Shown: positions 9,551 to 20,542, counted from the stretch's first letter. The stretch is 64,000 nucleotides of DNA from Corynebacterium stercoris (GCF_024160105.1 NZ_JAMFTQ010000007.1:54789-118788); one strand, 5' to 3'. Notes: generated from the sequence alone by a model not told the origin. Program-made: numbers and translations.

Positions 9551-10752
9551 GCACACCCATCCGCAGGACCCGCGGCGACCTGATCGCTACCGGGGTGATC
9601 GCGGCGATCGCACTGATCTGCATCCTCACCGCGTTCTTCACCGCCCCCGTCCGCAACGCGCAGCTCACACCCGCCGCGGCTGAGCTGGAGAACGCCGGCC
9701 GTCTCGCGGTGGTGCCGACGTCGCTCACCGAGACCTTCCGCCTGGCCGATACGTCCCCCGGTGTCGCACCGGTTGTGGTGGACGGCGTGATTGTCACCTA
9801 CAACGAGGGCACGATCACCGGCACCACCCCGCAGGGCGACACGGCCTGGACCTACCACCGCGCCAACGAATTGTGTGCGCTCAGCCAGGCGTGGGGCAAG
9901 GTTGTCGCTGCCTACCGCGACAACGCTGGCTGCGGCGACGTGGTAGCGATCAACGCGCGCACGGGCCAGTACGCCGGCACCCGGTCCTCCATCGCTCCGG
10001 ACGAGGTCACCAGCGTCCACTCCAACGACCGCGTGGGCACCGTCGCTGCCGACCGCATCGAGCTGTGGCGCTCCGACATGGTGCGCACCGTCGAGTACGG
10101 CAAGGTGGAGGCTCCGCAGGAGCCGGACATGCAGCCGCACCAGTGCCAGATCACATCCGCGCTCACCCGCACGGAACTCCTCGCGAACACCGAGCTGTGC
10201 GACGACGGCGCCTACCTGCGCTTCCAGGACGTCACCCCGGAGGATTCCCGTAAGCCGGAAATGTACGGCAGCGTGGAGATTTCCCCCGATGCCTTCCTCG
10301 TCGCGATTTCCCAGGAGGCCGCCGCGATCTTCGACCCGGCGACCTCCCAGATCAGGGCGTACGACAAGGACGGCAACAACATCAGCACCTCCTCGGTGCC
10401 GGCGCTTGATGCCCCCGCCGCCCTGGATTCCGGCGTACACCCGCTCGACGTGGCTGATCTCCCCCACCACATGACGTACCACCAGGGCGATTACCTGGTG
10501 CTTATGGAGCCGGGCGCGCTCGCCGCCACCGGTGTCTTCCAGGGCGCGCTGGGCACCGGCTTCCCGGCCGGCGACCGCTTGCTCTACGCCTCCGAGGGCG
10601 GTATCGCCGTCGTCGATTGGGACGCGAACACGGTGGACCGGATCATTCCGGTGGATCGCGGCGGCTACCAGGGCCCGATCTCGATTGATTCGGCGGGAGC
10701 TACGATCGTCGAAAAGCGCGGCTCCGAAGTCGTGGTGCTCAGCGCAAACTAG
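9547..10752 (+). CDS. Membrane-anchored propeller-like protein (Rv3212-type)
   Basis: 401 aa: short basic N-terminus, one membrane segment (about 14-33), then an exported domain with repeated strand motifs such as VVAINARTGQYAG and GGIAVVDWDANTVDRIIPVD, which resemble PQQ-type beta-propeller blades. Several Cys occur in the exported part (ELCALS, NAGCGD, HQCQI, ELCDDG) and could form disulfides. Its GTG start overlaps the stop of the DEAD-box helicase gene, so the two are translationally coupled; the same pair is found in mycobacteria. Function unknown; possibly envelope-related. Confidence 0.75.
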   Translation: MSTPIRRTRGDLIATGVIAAIALICILTAFFTAPVRNAQLTPAAAELENAGRLAVVPTSLTETFRLADTSPGVAPVVVDGVIVTYNEGTITGTTPQGDTAWTYHRANELCALSQAWGKVVAAYRDNAGCGDVVAINARTGQYAGTRSSIAPDEVTSVHSNDRVGTVAADRIELWRSDMVRTVEYGKVEAPQEPDMQPHQCQITSALTRTELLANTELCDDGAYLRFQDVTPEDSRKPEMYGSVEISPDAFLVAISQEAAAIFDPATSQIRAYDKDGNNISTSSVPALDAPAALDSGVHPLDVADLPHHMTYHQGDYLVLMEPGALAATGVFQGALGTGFPAGDRLLYASEGGIAVVDWDANTVDRIIPVDRGGYQGPISIDSAGATIVEKRGSEVVVLSAN

Positions 10753-10756
10753 GAGC

Positions 10757-11245
10757 TTATCGACGCTCGTTTTTCAGCGCGTAGCGCGCCTCCTCGAACC
10801 GGCGCGTGTCCGGGTGCAGAAGCGCGATGAGCCCGAAGATGGCGGTGATGAGCGTGGCTGTCGCGAGCATCGGCACGCCGCCGCGGAACATGTAGATGGC
10901 CACGCCGACGAGGATTGCCTCGATGAGCAGGATGCCGCCCTGGGCCATGGGCTTGCCGCGCAGCGTCGAGACCGCGGCATAGGCGATGAAGCCGAAGATG
11001 ATGGCCAGGAAGACTGCGGTGCCCAGCGAGACGTAGCCCGCGGCCGCCGACTGGGATTCAATCACGCTCGTGGACTGCCCGCCGAACTGGGAGACGAGCA
11101 GCGAAATGATGTAGGCGAACATCGCCGCGCACTGCAGCAGGACCACCACCATGCCGTACTTCAACAGCGGCGGCATGACCGCGGCTTCGCGCTCGAGGGT
11201 GTCGCGGTCGGTGGGCGTTGCGTCGTTCTTCCTGGTTGCACTCAC
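10757..11245 (-). CDS. Four-helix small integral membrane protein
   Basis: 162 aa from GTG at 11245 (VSATRKNDATP...). After a charged N-terminus there are four hydrophobic segments (MVVVLLQCAAMFAYIISLLV, YVSLGTAVFLAIIFGFIAYAAV, GILLIEAILVGVAIYMF, TATLITAIFGLIALL). The start is chosen because TACACT ends 7 bases upstream of this GTG; a longer reading to 11413 gives an implausible Cys- and Arg-rich extension. It converges on the Rv3212-type gene with a 4-base gap. No family function recognised. Confidence 0.72.
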   Translation of the reverse strand: MSATRKNDATPTDRDTLEREAAVMPPLLKYGMVVVLLQCAAMFAYIISLLVSQFGGQSTSVIESQSAAAGYVSLGTAVFLAIIFGFIAYAAVSTLRGKPMAQGGILLIEAILVGVAIYMFRGGVPMLATATLITAIFGLIALLHPDTRRFEEARYALKNERR

Positions 11246-11420
11246 GCACCGTAGTGTATCGCCGCGGGACGGCTCGGCCGAGGCAGCCACCCGCGATTTG
11301 ACCCGTGCCACACAGTATGCAGATAGGAATTTCGCGCATCCGCGCAGTACACAGGCGGTGAAAAGATCGGGTGTGCGGAGAAAACACCCCACGTTCGTGT
11401 TCGTGGGCGGCATGCGAACT

Positions 11421-11436
11421 TATGACTTCTGTCACA
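11421..11436. promoter_or_regulatory. Candidate GlxR/CRP binding site
   Basis: TATGACTTCTGTCACA matches nine of the ten fixed outer bases of the cAMP-receptor palindrome TGTGA-N6-TCACA. It lies about 270 bases before whcE. In M. tuberculosis the orthologous whiB1 promoter is known to be controlled by the CRP protein Rv3676, which makes the site plausible; binding by GlxR here is inferred. Confidence 0.5.
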
Positions 11437-11644
11437 TTTTCTTGCCTACCCCTAGCGCGGTTCGGCGTTACATGTCATTATTCTCGGGTAGCAAAAACAA
11501 CGGGCTGGTTACACAGCCCTTAACCCTTAGCCACCACAGGGTTAACGCCAGGGAAACCGGAAGACGGGGCTTGGAACTCACCAAGATGCACCGCCTGGGG
11601 CCTGGAATCAAACTTCGTTTGCAACACCTCCAACATTGTTGGGG

Positions 11645-11672
11645 TTGACGTGGTGCGCACATGCAGTGATAC
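11645..11672 (+). promoter_or_regulatory. Likely whcE promoter
   Basis: TTGACG (11645-11650), 16 bases, TGATAC (11667-11672); a housekeeping-type -35/-10 pair about 33 bases upstream of the whcE start codon, followed by a good ribosome site (AAGGAG, 11692-11697). Confidence 0.45.
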
Positions 11673-11705
11673 GAGCACGATTTTTAGACGTTAAGGAGTT
11701 TTGAC

Positions 11706-11969
11706 ATGGATTGGCGCCACGAAGCAATTTGCCGCGACGAGGACCCGGAGCTGTTCTTCCCGGTCGGTAACTCCGGCCCGGCACTGTCCCAGATCGCACA
11801 GGCCAAGCTGGTCTGCAACCGCTGCCCGGTGACCTCCCAGTGCCTGAAGTGGGCACTCGAGACCGGCCAGGACGCCGGCGTGTGGGGCGGCATGTCCGAG
11901 GAGGAGCGCCGCGCCCTCAAGCGCCGCAACAAGGCGCGCGCCCGCAACCGCGCACGCCTCGCCGTCTAA
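11706..11969 (+). CDS. whcE: WhiB-family iron-sulfur regulator WhcE (WhiB1 orthologue)
   Basis: 87 aa with the four cluster-binding cysteines at 9, 37, 40 and 46 (C...CxxCx5C), the turn GVWGG (58-62) and a basic C-terminal tail (KRRNKARARNRAR) that contacts DNA. WhiB1-type proteins carry a [4Fe-4S] cluster sensitive to nitric oxide and act with the primary sigma factor; in C. glutamicum WhcE is linked to the oxidative-stress response. Its position beside sigH-rshA fits this. A strong ribosome site (TTAAGGAG) fixes the ATG. Very close to full family length. Confidence 0.92.
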   Translation: MDWRHEAICRDEDPELFFPVGNSGPALSQIAQAKLVCNRCPVTSQCLKWALETGQDAGVWGGMSEEERRALKRRNKARARNRARLAV

Positions 11970-12078
11970 GTTCCACTTCGTCGCGGGCCTAAACCGCACG
12001 CGATTTTCCGGCCCGGGGACGCGGGCGATACAGTGAAACGCTGAAGTCATTTTCCCGTAACCATTACAAGGAGGCCCC

Positions 12079-12153
12079 ATGAGCAAGCGTGGTCGCAAGC
12101 GCAAGGACCGCCGCAAGAAGGGCGCTAACCACGGTAAGCGCCCCAACGCATAA
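12079..12153 (+). CDS. Ribosomal protein bL37 (24 aa)
   Basis: Tiny ORF reading MSKRGRKRKDRR followed by KKGANHGKRPNA. It matches the actinobacterial 50S protein bL37 described from mycobacterial ribosome structures (MAKRGRKK...ANHGKRPNA). The ribosome site AAGGAGG (12068-12074) is excellent and 4 bases from the ATG, and a strong terminator follows the stop. More than half of the residues are Lys or Arg, as expected for rRNA contact. Too short for most gene finders. Confidence 0.88.
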   Translation: MSKRGRKRKDRRKKGANHGKRPNA

Positions 12154-12173
12154 GGCACCTGCTGTACCAAGCA

Positions 12174-12219
12174 CGAACGCCGCCTCCCCTCACAGCGAGA
12201 GGGAGGCGGCGTTCGTCTT
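12174..12219. terminator. Strong hairpin between bL37 and rshA genes
   Basis: Perfect 15-bp stem (CGAACGCCGCCTCCC at 12174-12188 pairing with 12201-12215), with a possible CTC/GAG extension inside the loop. It ends both the bL37 transcript and, on the other strand, sigH-rshA, so it probably works in both directions. Confidence 0.8.
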
Positions 12220-12253
12220 ATCCGCGACTGCCCCACCGCAGTCGCGCAGGCGC

Positions 12254-12532
12254 CTAGCGGTAGCGGATCTCGGTGTAGGACACTGTGGTGATGGAGGTGA
12301 TGATGCGCTGGCGCAGCGGCTCCGGCGCGTGCGCTTCGCCGCAGCAATCCCGCACCAGCCCGCGGACATCCTGCTCAGACTTGAGCTTGCTCATGCAGTG
12401 CGGGCAGGCGCCGAGCTCGGCGCGGATTTCCGCAGCGCGGGCCGGCGATGTGTCCGAGTCGAAGAGCTCACAGAGCAGCTGGTGCGTGCTGTGTTCCCCG
12501 CGGTTTCCGCACGTGCAATCTCCGGCGCCCAT
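12254..12532 (-). CDS. rshA: Anti-sigma factor RshA (mycothiol/redox anti-sigma family)
   Basis: 92 aa. Binds SigH and releases it when its thiols are oxidised. Cysteines at 6, 8, 21, 43, 46, 63 and 64; the core ACPHC (Cys43, Cys46) is the CxxC half of the zinc anti-sigma motif Hx3CxxC. The residue that should be the His is Glu39 here, so zinc coordination must differ (His45 lies inside the CxxC). The ATG at 12532 overlaps the sigH stop by one base (TAATG), the usual arrangement for this pair. A longer reading frame to 12934 is only an open extension through sigH. Confidence 0.85.
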   Translation of the reverse strand: MGAGDCTCGNRGEHSTHQLLCELFDSDTSPARAAEIRAELGACPHCMSKLKSEQDVRGLVRDCCGEAHAPEPLRQRIITSITTVSYTEIRYR

Positions 12533-13125
12533 TACTTCTCCTCCGTGTCGCGGTCCAGACCGATACCTTGCTCGTTGGCTACGTCCTTCAACATCTCGCG
12601 CAACTGTTTTCTTCCACGGTGCAGCCGACTCATCACCGTGCCGAGCGGGATATCCATCACTTCGGCGATCTCCTTGTACGCCAAACCCTCCACGTCGGCG
12701 TAGTAGACCACCATGCGGTAGTCCTCGTTCAGCGCGTTGAGCGCCTCGGAAATCCGGGAGTTCGGCATCAACTTCAGCGCCTCCACCTCGGCGGATTCGA
12801 GGCCCGCCGAGTCGTGGGAGCTGGAGGTGTAGAGCTGCGAGTCGGTCACGTCCTCCGCGCTGGTCACCAGCGGGCGGCGCTGCTTCTTGCGGTAGGTGTT
12901 GATGTACGTGTTCGTCATAATCCGGTACAGCCACGCCTTCAGGTTGGTGCCCGGGGTGAAGCTGTCGAACGCGTTGTACGCCTTCAGGTAGGTCTCTTGG
13001 ACCAGGTCCTCCGCGTCCTGCGGGTTGCGCGTCATGCGCAGTGCACCACCGTAGAGCTGATCCAACAGCGGCATCGCTTCCTCGGTGAAACGCGTTTTGA
13101 GGTCTGTTTCCGGCATAGTGTTCAT
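12532..13125 (-). CDS. sigH: ECF sigma factor SigH (SigR/SigH family)
   Basis: 197 aa from ATG at 13125 ([13 protein letters not shown]...). Region 2: [27 protein letters not shown] and the -10 reading helix [20 protein letters not shown]; region 4: [36 protein letters not shown]. These are hallmarks of the heat and thiol-oxidation sigma factor that controls thioredoxin, mycothiol recycling and chaperone genes. Translationally coupled to rshA. A second ATG at 13116 is equally possible, since no clear ribosome site is seen. The divergent ybaK start is only 31 bases away, so the sigH promoter probably lies inside ybaK. Confidence 0.92.
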   Translation of the reverse strand: MNTMPETDLKTRFTEEAMPLLDQLYGGALRMTRNPQDAEDLVQETYLKAYNAFDSFTPGTNLKAWLYRIMTNTYINTYRKKQRRPLVTSAEDVTDSQLYTSSSHDSAGLESAEVEALKLMPNSRISEALNALNEDYRMVVYYADVEGLAYKEIAEVMDIPLGTVMSRLHRGRKQLREMLKDVANEQGIGLDRDTEEK

Positions 13126-13156
13126 TCTATAAGGCACCGAAAGGAGCACCTCACCC

Positions 13157-13630
13157 ATGGCTGCACGCACCCGCGCCCTCGCCGCGGTCAAGGACACCCC
13201 GCACACCGTGCTCGAGTACACCCCGAGCCAGGATCACTTCGGCGAGCACGCCGCCGCCGAGCTGGGCATCGATCCGAGCGCCACCCTGAAAACGCTCGTC
13301 ATTGCCCGCTCCGACGCCCCGCGCGAGATGGCGCTCTGTTGCGTCCCGGTCTCCGGGCACCTCGCGCTCAAGGCCGCGGCGAAGGCGCTGGGTTGGAAGC
13401 ACGCGGAAATGGCGGACCCGGCGAAGGCGCAGCGCGCCACGGGCTACGTCGTCGGCGGCATCTCGCCGCTGGGCACGCTCACGGAGCTTCCCACGCTTCT
13501 CGACGCTTCCATCAAGGACCTCTCCGCCGTCACCGTCTCCGCTGGCCAGCGCGGCCTGTCGGTGGAGATCGCGCCGGAGGATCTCGCCCGCCTCACGGGG
13601 GCTCAGTTCGCCGACATCAGCTCCGCGTAG
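13157..13630 (+). CDS. ybaK: Cys-tRNA(Pro)/Cys-tRNA deacylase YbaK
   Basis: 157 aa YbaK/EbsC protein that hydrolyses mischarged Cys-tRNA(Pro) in trans. Family marks: [33 protein letters not shown], the active-site Lys region [12 protein letters not shown], and [12 protein letters not shown] with the conserved Gly-rich loop. The ribosome site AAAGGAG (about 13140) fits the ATG. The 3' end overlaps the convergent SRAP gene by 28 bases. The same neighbour of sigH occurs in C. glutamicum as I recall. Confidence 0.9.
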   Translation: MAARTRALAAVKDTPHTVLEYTPSQDHFGEHAAAELGIDPSATLKTLVIARSDAPREMALCCVPVSGHLALKAAAKALGWKHAEMADPAKAQRATGYVVGGISPLGTLTELPTLLDASIKDLSAVTVSAGQRGLSVEIAPEDLARLTGAQFADISSA

Positions 13631-14265
13631 TCGTTGCGCACGCTGCCGACGGCTTTGTCGGCCTCCTGCCACCGCAGCTCCCCCGCCACGCGCGAAGGCG
13701 CAAGCAGCTCCGCCGCCTCCTCGGGGCTGCCGCCGACCCACTGCTCGATCTCGTCCGCGGCGAGGAAGAGCGGCAGGCGGTGGTGCAGCCAGGCGGTTTC
13801 TTCGGCTGCGGCGGTGGTGATCATCGTCGTCGATAAGCGGGAAAGCCCCGTCTCCCACAACGCCGCGGCAACCAGCATGCCTGTGTCGCGCCTGACGTAG
13901 TAGGGCTGCTTGCCGTCGTCGGTGGTGAGCCACTCGTAGTAGCCGTCGAGCAGCATGAGCCCGCGCTTGGCCTTGAACGCGGCGCGGAACGAGGGCTTCT
14001 CCGCAACCGTTTCGGCGCGCGCGTTGAACAAGGGCGGGCCGGTCTCGTCCTTCTTCCAGGTGGGCAGCAGGCCCCAGCGGGCGGCATCGAGGTGAGCGAC
14101 TGAGCTGTCGTCGACACGCACGAGCGGCACCTGCTGCGTGGGAGCGATGTTATAGCGCGGCGGAGGAGTCCCGTCGGGGGCCTCGACCCCGCCGACGCCG
14201 GGCAGGGCCGCGACCTCATCGAGCAGGTCCTGGCCGGAAGTGAAAAGCACGAAGCGTCCGCACAT
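13603..14265 (-). CDS. SRAP (YedK/HMCES) abasic-site protein
   Basis: 220 aa starting MCGRF: after Met removal Cys2 forms the thiazolidine crosslink with abasic sites in single-stranded DNA that protects stalled forks. Other family marks are [11 protein letters not shown] (catalytic Asn), [26 protein letters not shown] (catalytic Glu) and the conserved His in the HHRLP segment. The start is unambiguous because Cys must be residue 2; GGAGG lies directly before it. The frame stays open to 14721, but that extension runs antisense through aroA. Divergent from aroA (21 bases). Confidence 0.92.
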   Translation of the reverse strand: MCGRFVLFTSGQDLLDEVAALPGVGGVEAPDGTPPPRYNIAPTQQVPLVRVDDSSVAHLDAARWGLLPTWKKDETGPPLFNARAETVAEKPSFRAAFKAKRGLMLLDGYYEWLTTDDGKQPYYVRRDTGMLVAAALWETGLSRLSTTMITTAAAEETAWLHHRLPLFLAADEIEQWVGGSPEEAAELLAPSRVAGELRWQEADKAVGSVRNDYAELMSAN

Positions 14266-14273
14266 GCCTCCAT

Positions 14274-14279
14274 TATGAT
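14274..14279 (+). promoter_or_regulatory. -10 box of leaderless aroA transcript
   Basis: TATGAT followed by 7 bases and then ATG at 14287. This decides the aroA start against the in-frame ATG at 14275, which overlaps the box itself. Confidence 0.55.
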
Positions 14280-14286
14280 TGTCCGC

Positions 14287-15558
14287 ATGACTGATGTGTG
14301 GCCAGCCCCGTACGCCTCGACCCCGATCACCCACACTGTGCAGGTGCCGGGGTCGAAGTCGATGACGAACCGGGCGTACGTGCTCGCCGCGCTCGCGGAC
14401 GGCACCTCGACCATCACGGGCGCGCTGCGCTCCCGCGACACCGACCTCATGGAAGCGGCCCTGGCCGAGATGGGCGTCGGCTTTGCGCACGACGGCGCCA
14501 CGATCCGCGTCACCCCCGGCGAGCTCACGGCGGCGAAGATCGACTGCGGCCTCGCCGGCACCGTGATGCGCTTCCTGCCGCCCGTTGCGGCGTTCGCGCA
14601 GGGGCCGGTGCTTTTCGACGGCGACCCTTACGCCCGCAACCGCCCCATGGCCACTATCTTGTCCGCGCTGCGCCAGCTCGGCGTGGCCGTGGCGGGCGAT
14701 GCCCTGCCGTTCACCGTGCACGGCCGCGGCAGCGCCGAGGGCGGCGTGGTGGAGATCGACGCCTCCGGCTCCTCCCAGTTCGTATCCGGGCTTTTGCTCT
14801 CCGCCGCCCGCTTCGAGCGCGGCGTTACCGTGAAAAACACCGCCGGCATCCTGCCGTCAATGCCGCACATCGAGATGACGGTGCAGATGCTCGAGGACGC
14901 CGGCGTGACCGTGCGCGCCGAGGGGCAGACGTGGCGCGTCGAGCCGCAGACCATTCGCGCGGCGCACTTCGCCATCGAGCCGGACCTGTCCAACGCCACC
15001 CCGTTCCTCGCGGCCGCGGCCGTGACCGGCGGCGTGGTGCGCGTGCCGCACTGGCCGGTGGACACCACCCAGCCTGGCGACGTGATCCGCCACATCCTCG
15101 AGCGCATGGGCTGCGAGGTGGAGCTCTGCGCCGACGGCACCGGCCACACCCTGGAGGTCCGCGGGCCTTCGCGCGGCACTTTGCGCGGCCTGCGCCTGGA
15201 CATGAGCGACATCGGCGAGCTCACCCCCACCGTCGCGGCGCTTGCCACCCAGGCCACCAGCGTCACCGAGCTCACCGGCATCGCGCACCTGCGCGGCCAC
15301 GAGACGGACCGCCTCGCGGCGTTGACCACGGAGATCAACAACCTCGGCGGGCGCTGCGAGGAGCTCAGCGACGGCCTGCGCATCCACCCCGCGCCACTGC
15401 ACGGCGGCACGTGGGCGACGTACGACGATCACCGCATGGCCACCGCCGGCGCCATCATCGGCCTGACCACCCGCGGCGTCGAGGTGGAAAACATCGGCAC
15501 CACCGCGAAGACGCTGCCGGACTTCGAGCGGATGTGGGCCGAGATGGTGCGCGACTAA
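14287..15558 (+). CDS. aroA: 3-phosphoshikimate 1-carboxyvinyltransferase (EPSP synthase)
   Basis: 423 aa; sixth step of the shikimate pathway, joining PEP and shikimate-3-phosphate. Motifs: [17 protein letters not shown] (active-site Lys-Ser), [50 protein letters not shown] (catalytic Asp), [12 protein letters not shown] and [11 protein letters not shown]. The start MTDVWPAP is chosen from the promoter spacing. The stop overlaps the rsgA ATG (TAATG). Divergent from the SRAP gene, the same order as Rv3226c-Rv3227-Rv3228. Confidence 0.95.
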   Translation: MTDVWPAPYASTPITHTVQVPGSKSMTNRAYVLAALADGTSTITGALRSRDTDLMEAALAEMGVGFAHDGATIRVTPGELTAAKIDCGLAGTVMRFLPPVAAFAQGPVLFDGDPYARNRPMATILSALRQLGVAVAGDALPFTVHGRGSAEGGVVEIDASGSSQFVSGLLLSAARFERGVTVKNTAGILPSMPHIEMTVQMLEDAGVTVRAEGQTWRVEPQTIRAAHFAIEPDLSNATPFLAAAAVTGGVVRVPHWPVDTTQPGDVIRHILERMGCEVELCADGTGHTLEVRGPSRGTLRGLRLDMSDIGELTPTVAALATQATSVTELTGIAHLRGHETDRLAALTTEINNLGGRCEELSDGLRIHPAPLHGGTWATYDDHRMATAGAIIGLTTRGVEVENIGTTAKTLPDFERMWAEMVRD

Positions 15559-16583
15559 TGGCGGGGCGTTCCTTTCGCGACTACGACGAATCCGACGTGC
15601 GCGTCCGCCCCGGCAAGGGGTCGCGGCCGCGTTCCAAAGACCGCCCGACGCACGAGGACGCGGAGCACGGCATGGTCGTGTCCAAGGACCGCGGCCGCTG
15701 GGGCGTTGTGCTTGACGACGAAACCCTGGTGACCTGCATGCGCGCCCGCGAGCTGAAGCGCGTCTCCGTCGAGGTCGGCGACCGGGTGGGCGTGGTCGGC
15801 GACACCTCGGGGAAGAAGGACACGCTGGCGCGCATTGTGAAGCGCGACGAGCGCTCGTCGGTACTGCGCCGCACTGCCGACGACACCGACCCCTACGAGC
15901 GCATCATCGTTGCAAACGCCGAGCTCATGCTCATCGTCGTCGCAGCCGCCGACCCGCCGCCGCGCACCGGCTTCGTTGAGCGCGCGCTGGTCGCGGCGTT
16001 CGACGGCGGGGTCACCCCGATCGTCTGCATGACCAAGTCGGATCTCGCCGATCCGGCCGAGTTCCAGCGCGAGATCACCGACCTCGATGTCGAGCTGTTC
16101 GAAGTGGGCATCGAGGAACCCATCGACGACCTCGTTGCGCGCATTGGCGGGCACGTCTCGGCGCTGATCGGCCACTCCGGCGTCGGCAAGTCGACGCTGG
16201 TGAACCGCCTTGTGCCCGACGCGGAGCGCGCCACCGGCGAAGTCTCCGGCGTGGGCAAGGGCCGCCACACCTCCACCCAGTCCGTCGCGCTGCCGCTGCC
16301 GGCCGGCGGCTGGGTCATCGACACCCCCGGCATCCGCTCCTTCGGCCTGGCCCACGTCTCCCCCGAGGCGATCATCGACGTATTCCCCGAGCTCGCCGAC
16401 GCCGCCGAGCACTGCCCCCGCGGCTGCACTCACCTCGGCCCGCCGTCCGATCCCGAGTGCGCGTGGGACGACATCGCCGAGGATTCGCCCCTCGGCAGGC
16501 GCGTGCAAGCGGTGCGCCGCCTGCTCACGGCGCTGCACTCGAACGACGCGTGGGACTTAAAGCAGCTCGACGAGGAACGGTAG
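15558..16583 (+). CDS. rsgA: Ribosome small-subunit-dependent GTPase RsgA
   Basis: 341 aa circularly permuted GTPase acting late in 30S assembly. N-terminal OB-fold region (GRWGVVLDDETLVTCMRARELKR), then the permuted G motifs: TKSDL (G4), GHSGVGKST (G1), GKGRHTSTQ (G2/switch), DTPGIRSFG (G3). The C-terminal zinc-knuckle is EHCPRGCTHLGPPSDPEC with Cys-Cys-His-Cys. The ATG overlaps the aroA stop, so the two are coupled. The frame extends 5' through aroA, but that part is not a real protein. The 3' end overlaps the convergent DUF6912 gene by 27 bases. Confidence 0.94.
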   Translation: MAGRSFRDYDESDVRVRPGKGSRPRSKDRPTHEDAEHGMVVSKDRGRWGVVLDDETLVTCMRARELKRVSVEVGDRVGVVGDTSGKKDTLARIVKRDERSSVLRRTADDTDPYERIIVANAELMLIVVAAADPPPRTGFVERALVAAFDGGVTPIVCMTKSDLADPAEFQREITDLDVELFEVGIEEPIDDLVARIGGHVSALIGHSGVGKSTLVNRLVPDAERATGEVSGVGKGRHTSTQSVALPLPAGGWVIDTPGIRSFGLAHVSPEAIIDVFPELADAAEHCPRGCTHLGPPSDPECAWDDIAEDSPLGRRVQAVRRLLTALHSNDAWDLKQLDEER

Positions 16584-17051
16584 TTCCGATGGGTCGTAGA
16601 ACGCCATGTAATTGTCCTGCGCGTCCCCGACCGCCAGCTCCGCGTCCTCGTCGCCGAGGTCGGCGGCGTCAATGTGCTCGATGGCACGCGCCGTAGCCTC
16701 CTCGGCCTCCTGCACGTCGACGTGGATCGCGGCCACGTCCTCGAGCGCGACGGGACCCGCAAGCTTGACCACGGACTCCCCCATCTCCGGCTCCCCCGAC
16801 GCATCCACATCGGCCGATACCACAACGCGGCGGTGCGGGAAGCGCTCCTCGTCCCCGATCGCCAGCAAGCGAATCGAGGCGAGCGCGGCATCGTCGAACG
16901 CGATCGCCTCAATCTCCTCCTGGTCGCCCGAGGTGTACCACTCGGTCAGCTCAGGCGTGGCGGCAAACGCCCAGCCGTTGCGGGCGTGCAAGATGCCGTC
17001 GGCCTCAAGCCCCGCGAGCATGGAGAACGTCGCCGGGATGTAGACGCGCAC
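16557..17051 (-). CDS. DUF6912 family protein
   Basis: 164 aa, soluble, acidic. Family marks seen from memory: MRVYIPATFSMLAGL at the start, RRVVVSADV in the middle, and DAADLGDEDAELAVGDAQDN with the closing ELPFLVELL. GTG start at 17051 overlaps the HAD gene stop by one base (TAGTG), so the two are coupled. Function unknown; no catalytic motif visible. Confidence 0.78.
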   Translation of the reverse strand: MRVYIPATFSMLAGLEADGILHARNGWAFAATPELTEWYTSGDQEEIEAIAFDDAALASIRLLAIGDEERFPHRRVVVSADVDASGEPEMGESVVKLAGPVALEDVAAIHVDVQEAEEATARAIEHIDAADLGDEDAELAVGDAQDNYMAFYDPSELPFLVELL

Positions 17052-17482
17052 TAGAACTCGCCCTCAATGTCGAACAGCGACTGGATCTCCACCGCTGTGC
17101 GGTCGAAGGCGGTGTGGAGGATGCCGATCATGCCGTACTCGACGGCGGCGCGGACGTTCATGATGTCGTCGTCGATCATCACGCAGTCATTCATCGCCAC
17201 ATCGATCGCATCAGCCGCGGCCTGGAACGCGGCGCGCTCCGGCTTGTCCGCGCCCACCTCGCCGGAGAGCACCACAGCGTCGACGTCGCCGCGGAACTCC
17301 CACTCGCGGATCGTGTCGGCCGTCTCCCCCTCGGCCTGCTCGTTGGAGAGGATGCCGGTGGCAACGCCCTTGTCTTTCACCGCCGCGATCAACGTCTGCC
17401 AACGCGCCTGATCCTCCGGATCGACGTCGAGGACGCCCGCGTAATCGATGAGCAGGCCCTGCATGCGGATAGCTGAATTCAC
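17051..17482 (-). CDS. HAD-superfamily hydrolase-like protein
   Basis: 143 aa. HAD core: motif I LLIDYAGVLD, motif II ILSNE, motif III Lys in GADKPERAAFQAA, motif IV CVMIDDDIMNV. Motif I is D-Y-A instead of D-x-D, so the general acid/base Asp is absent, and the protein has no room for a full cap; a pseudo-enzyme or an unusual phosphatase is possible. GTG at 17482 is chosen because AGGAG lies 6 bases upstream; ATG at 17464 is the alternative. Coupled to the DUF6912 gene. Confidence 0.75.
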   Translation of the reverse strand: MNSAIRMQGLLIDYAGVLDVDPEDQARWQTLIAAVKDKGVATGILSNEQAEGETADTIREWEFRGDVDAVVLSGEVGADKPERAAFQAAADAIDVAMNDCVMIDDDIMNVRAAVEYGMIGILHTAFDRTAVEIQSLFDIEGEF

Positions 17483-17626
17483 TGTGCGCTCCTGTGTGTC
17501 AACGGTTCCCAGCCGAATGCGCATTGAAATGTATACGTGCAGGCTGGTGCACGCACTGCGCGAACGTGCACAATACTACCGATCCCCCGCGCAGCCCGCG
17601 CCACGCCGATTCGGGAGGTGACACCC

Positions 17627-18001
17627 ATGTACTACCCGGCCCCAGGCCACCAACACATCAAAGTGCTCGTGCCCCGCGCGACGTTCCCCGACGTCGAGCG
17701 CCTGCCAGGCGTGCGCGCCGTGCCCGACAACCCCATGGCGCCGCTGGTGCGCCAGGCACTCGACGCGTCCTTCGGCGTGCGCGACCCGGAGTCCCTCACG
17801 GGCGCGCTGTTCGACATGGGCGTGCGCAGCCACATCCGCGCCAGGCTGCGCCAACCCCGCCCGGCGGGCGAGGTGCGCGTGCTGTCCTGCCACACCCGCG
17901 AGAACGGCGAGGCGTTCGGCAGCGTCGCCGTGGGCGAGCGCCGCTACGCCTGGGCGGCGAAAATGCGCAACGGCCGCCTCGTGTCCTTCAAGGTGCTCTA
18001 G
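17627..18001 (+). CDS. Rv3235-family protein
   Basis: 124 aa, basic. Starts MYYPAPGHQHIKVLVPRA with ribosome site GGGAGGTG 6 bases upstream. The C-terminal part HIRARLRQPRPAGEVRVLSCHTRENGEAFGSVAVGERRYAWAAKMR resembles the DUF6459/Rv3235 family that lies just before secA in mycolata, including the closing pattern VGERRYAWAAKM-RNGRLVSFKVL. Convergent with secA (6-base gap). Function unknown. Confidence 0.7.
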   Translation: MYYPAPGHQHIKVLVPRATFPDVERLPGVRAVPDNPMAPLVRQALDASFGVRDPESLTGALFDMGVRSHIRARLRQPRPAGEVRVLSCHTRENGEAFGSVAVGERRYAWAAKMRNGRLVSFKVL

Positions 18002-18007
18002 GCGGGG

Positions 18008-20542
<2,535 letters not shown>

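Larger units (their letters stand above)
11246..11705. other. 460-base non-coding region upstream of whcE
   Basis: No credible gene in 460 bases, and the base composition is visibly more A+T-rich than the neighbouring genes. It holds the leaderless promoter of the membrane-protein gene at its left edge, a cAMP-receptor-type site (11421-11436), a small hairpin (CCAAC-ATT-GTTGG, about 11628-11641) and a likely whcE promoter. The distance suggests that several signals converge on whcE. Confidence 0.6.

Noticed and set aside
12254..12934. Long reading of rshA as 226 aa
   Set aside because: The first 134 residues overlap sigH in another frame and are low-quality sequence; the RshA domain begins at the ATG that overlaps the sigH stop.
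14298..15557. Upstream 420 codons of the frame that ends in rsgA
   Set aside because: This part overlaps aroA in another frame and is an Arg/His/Pro-rich shadow; rsgA starts at 15558 with TAATG coupling.
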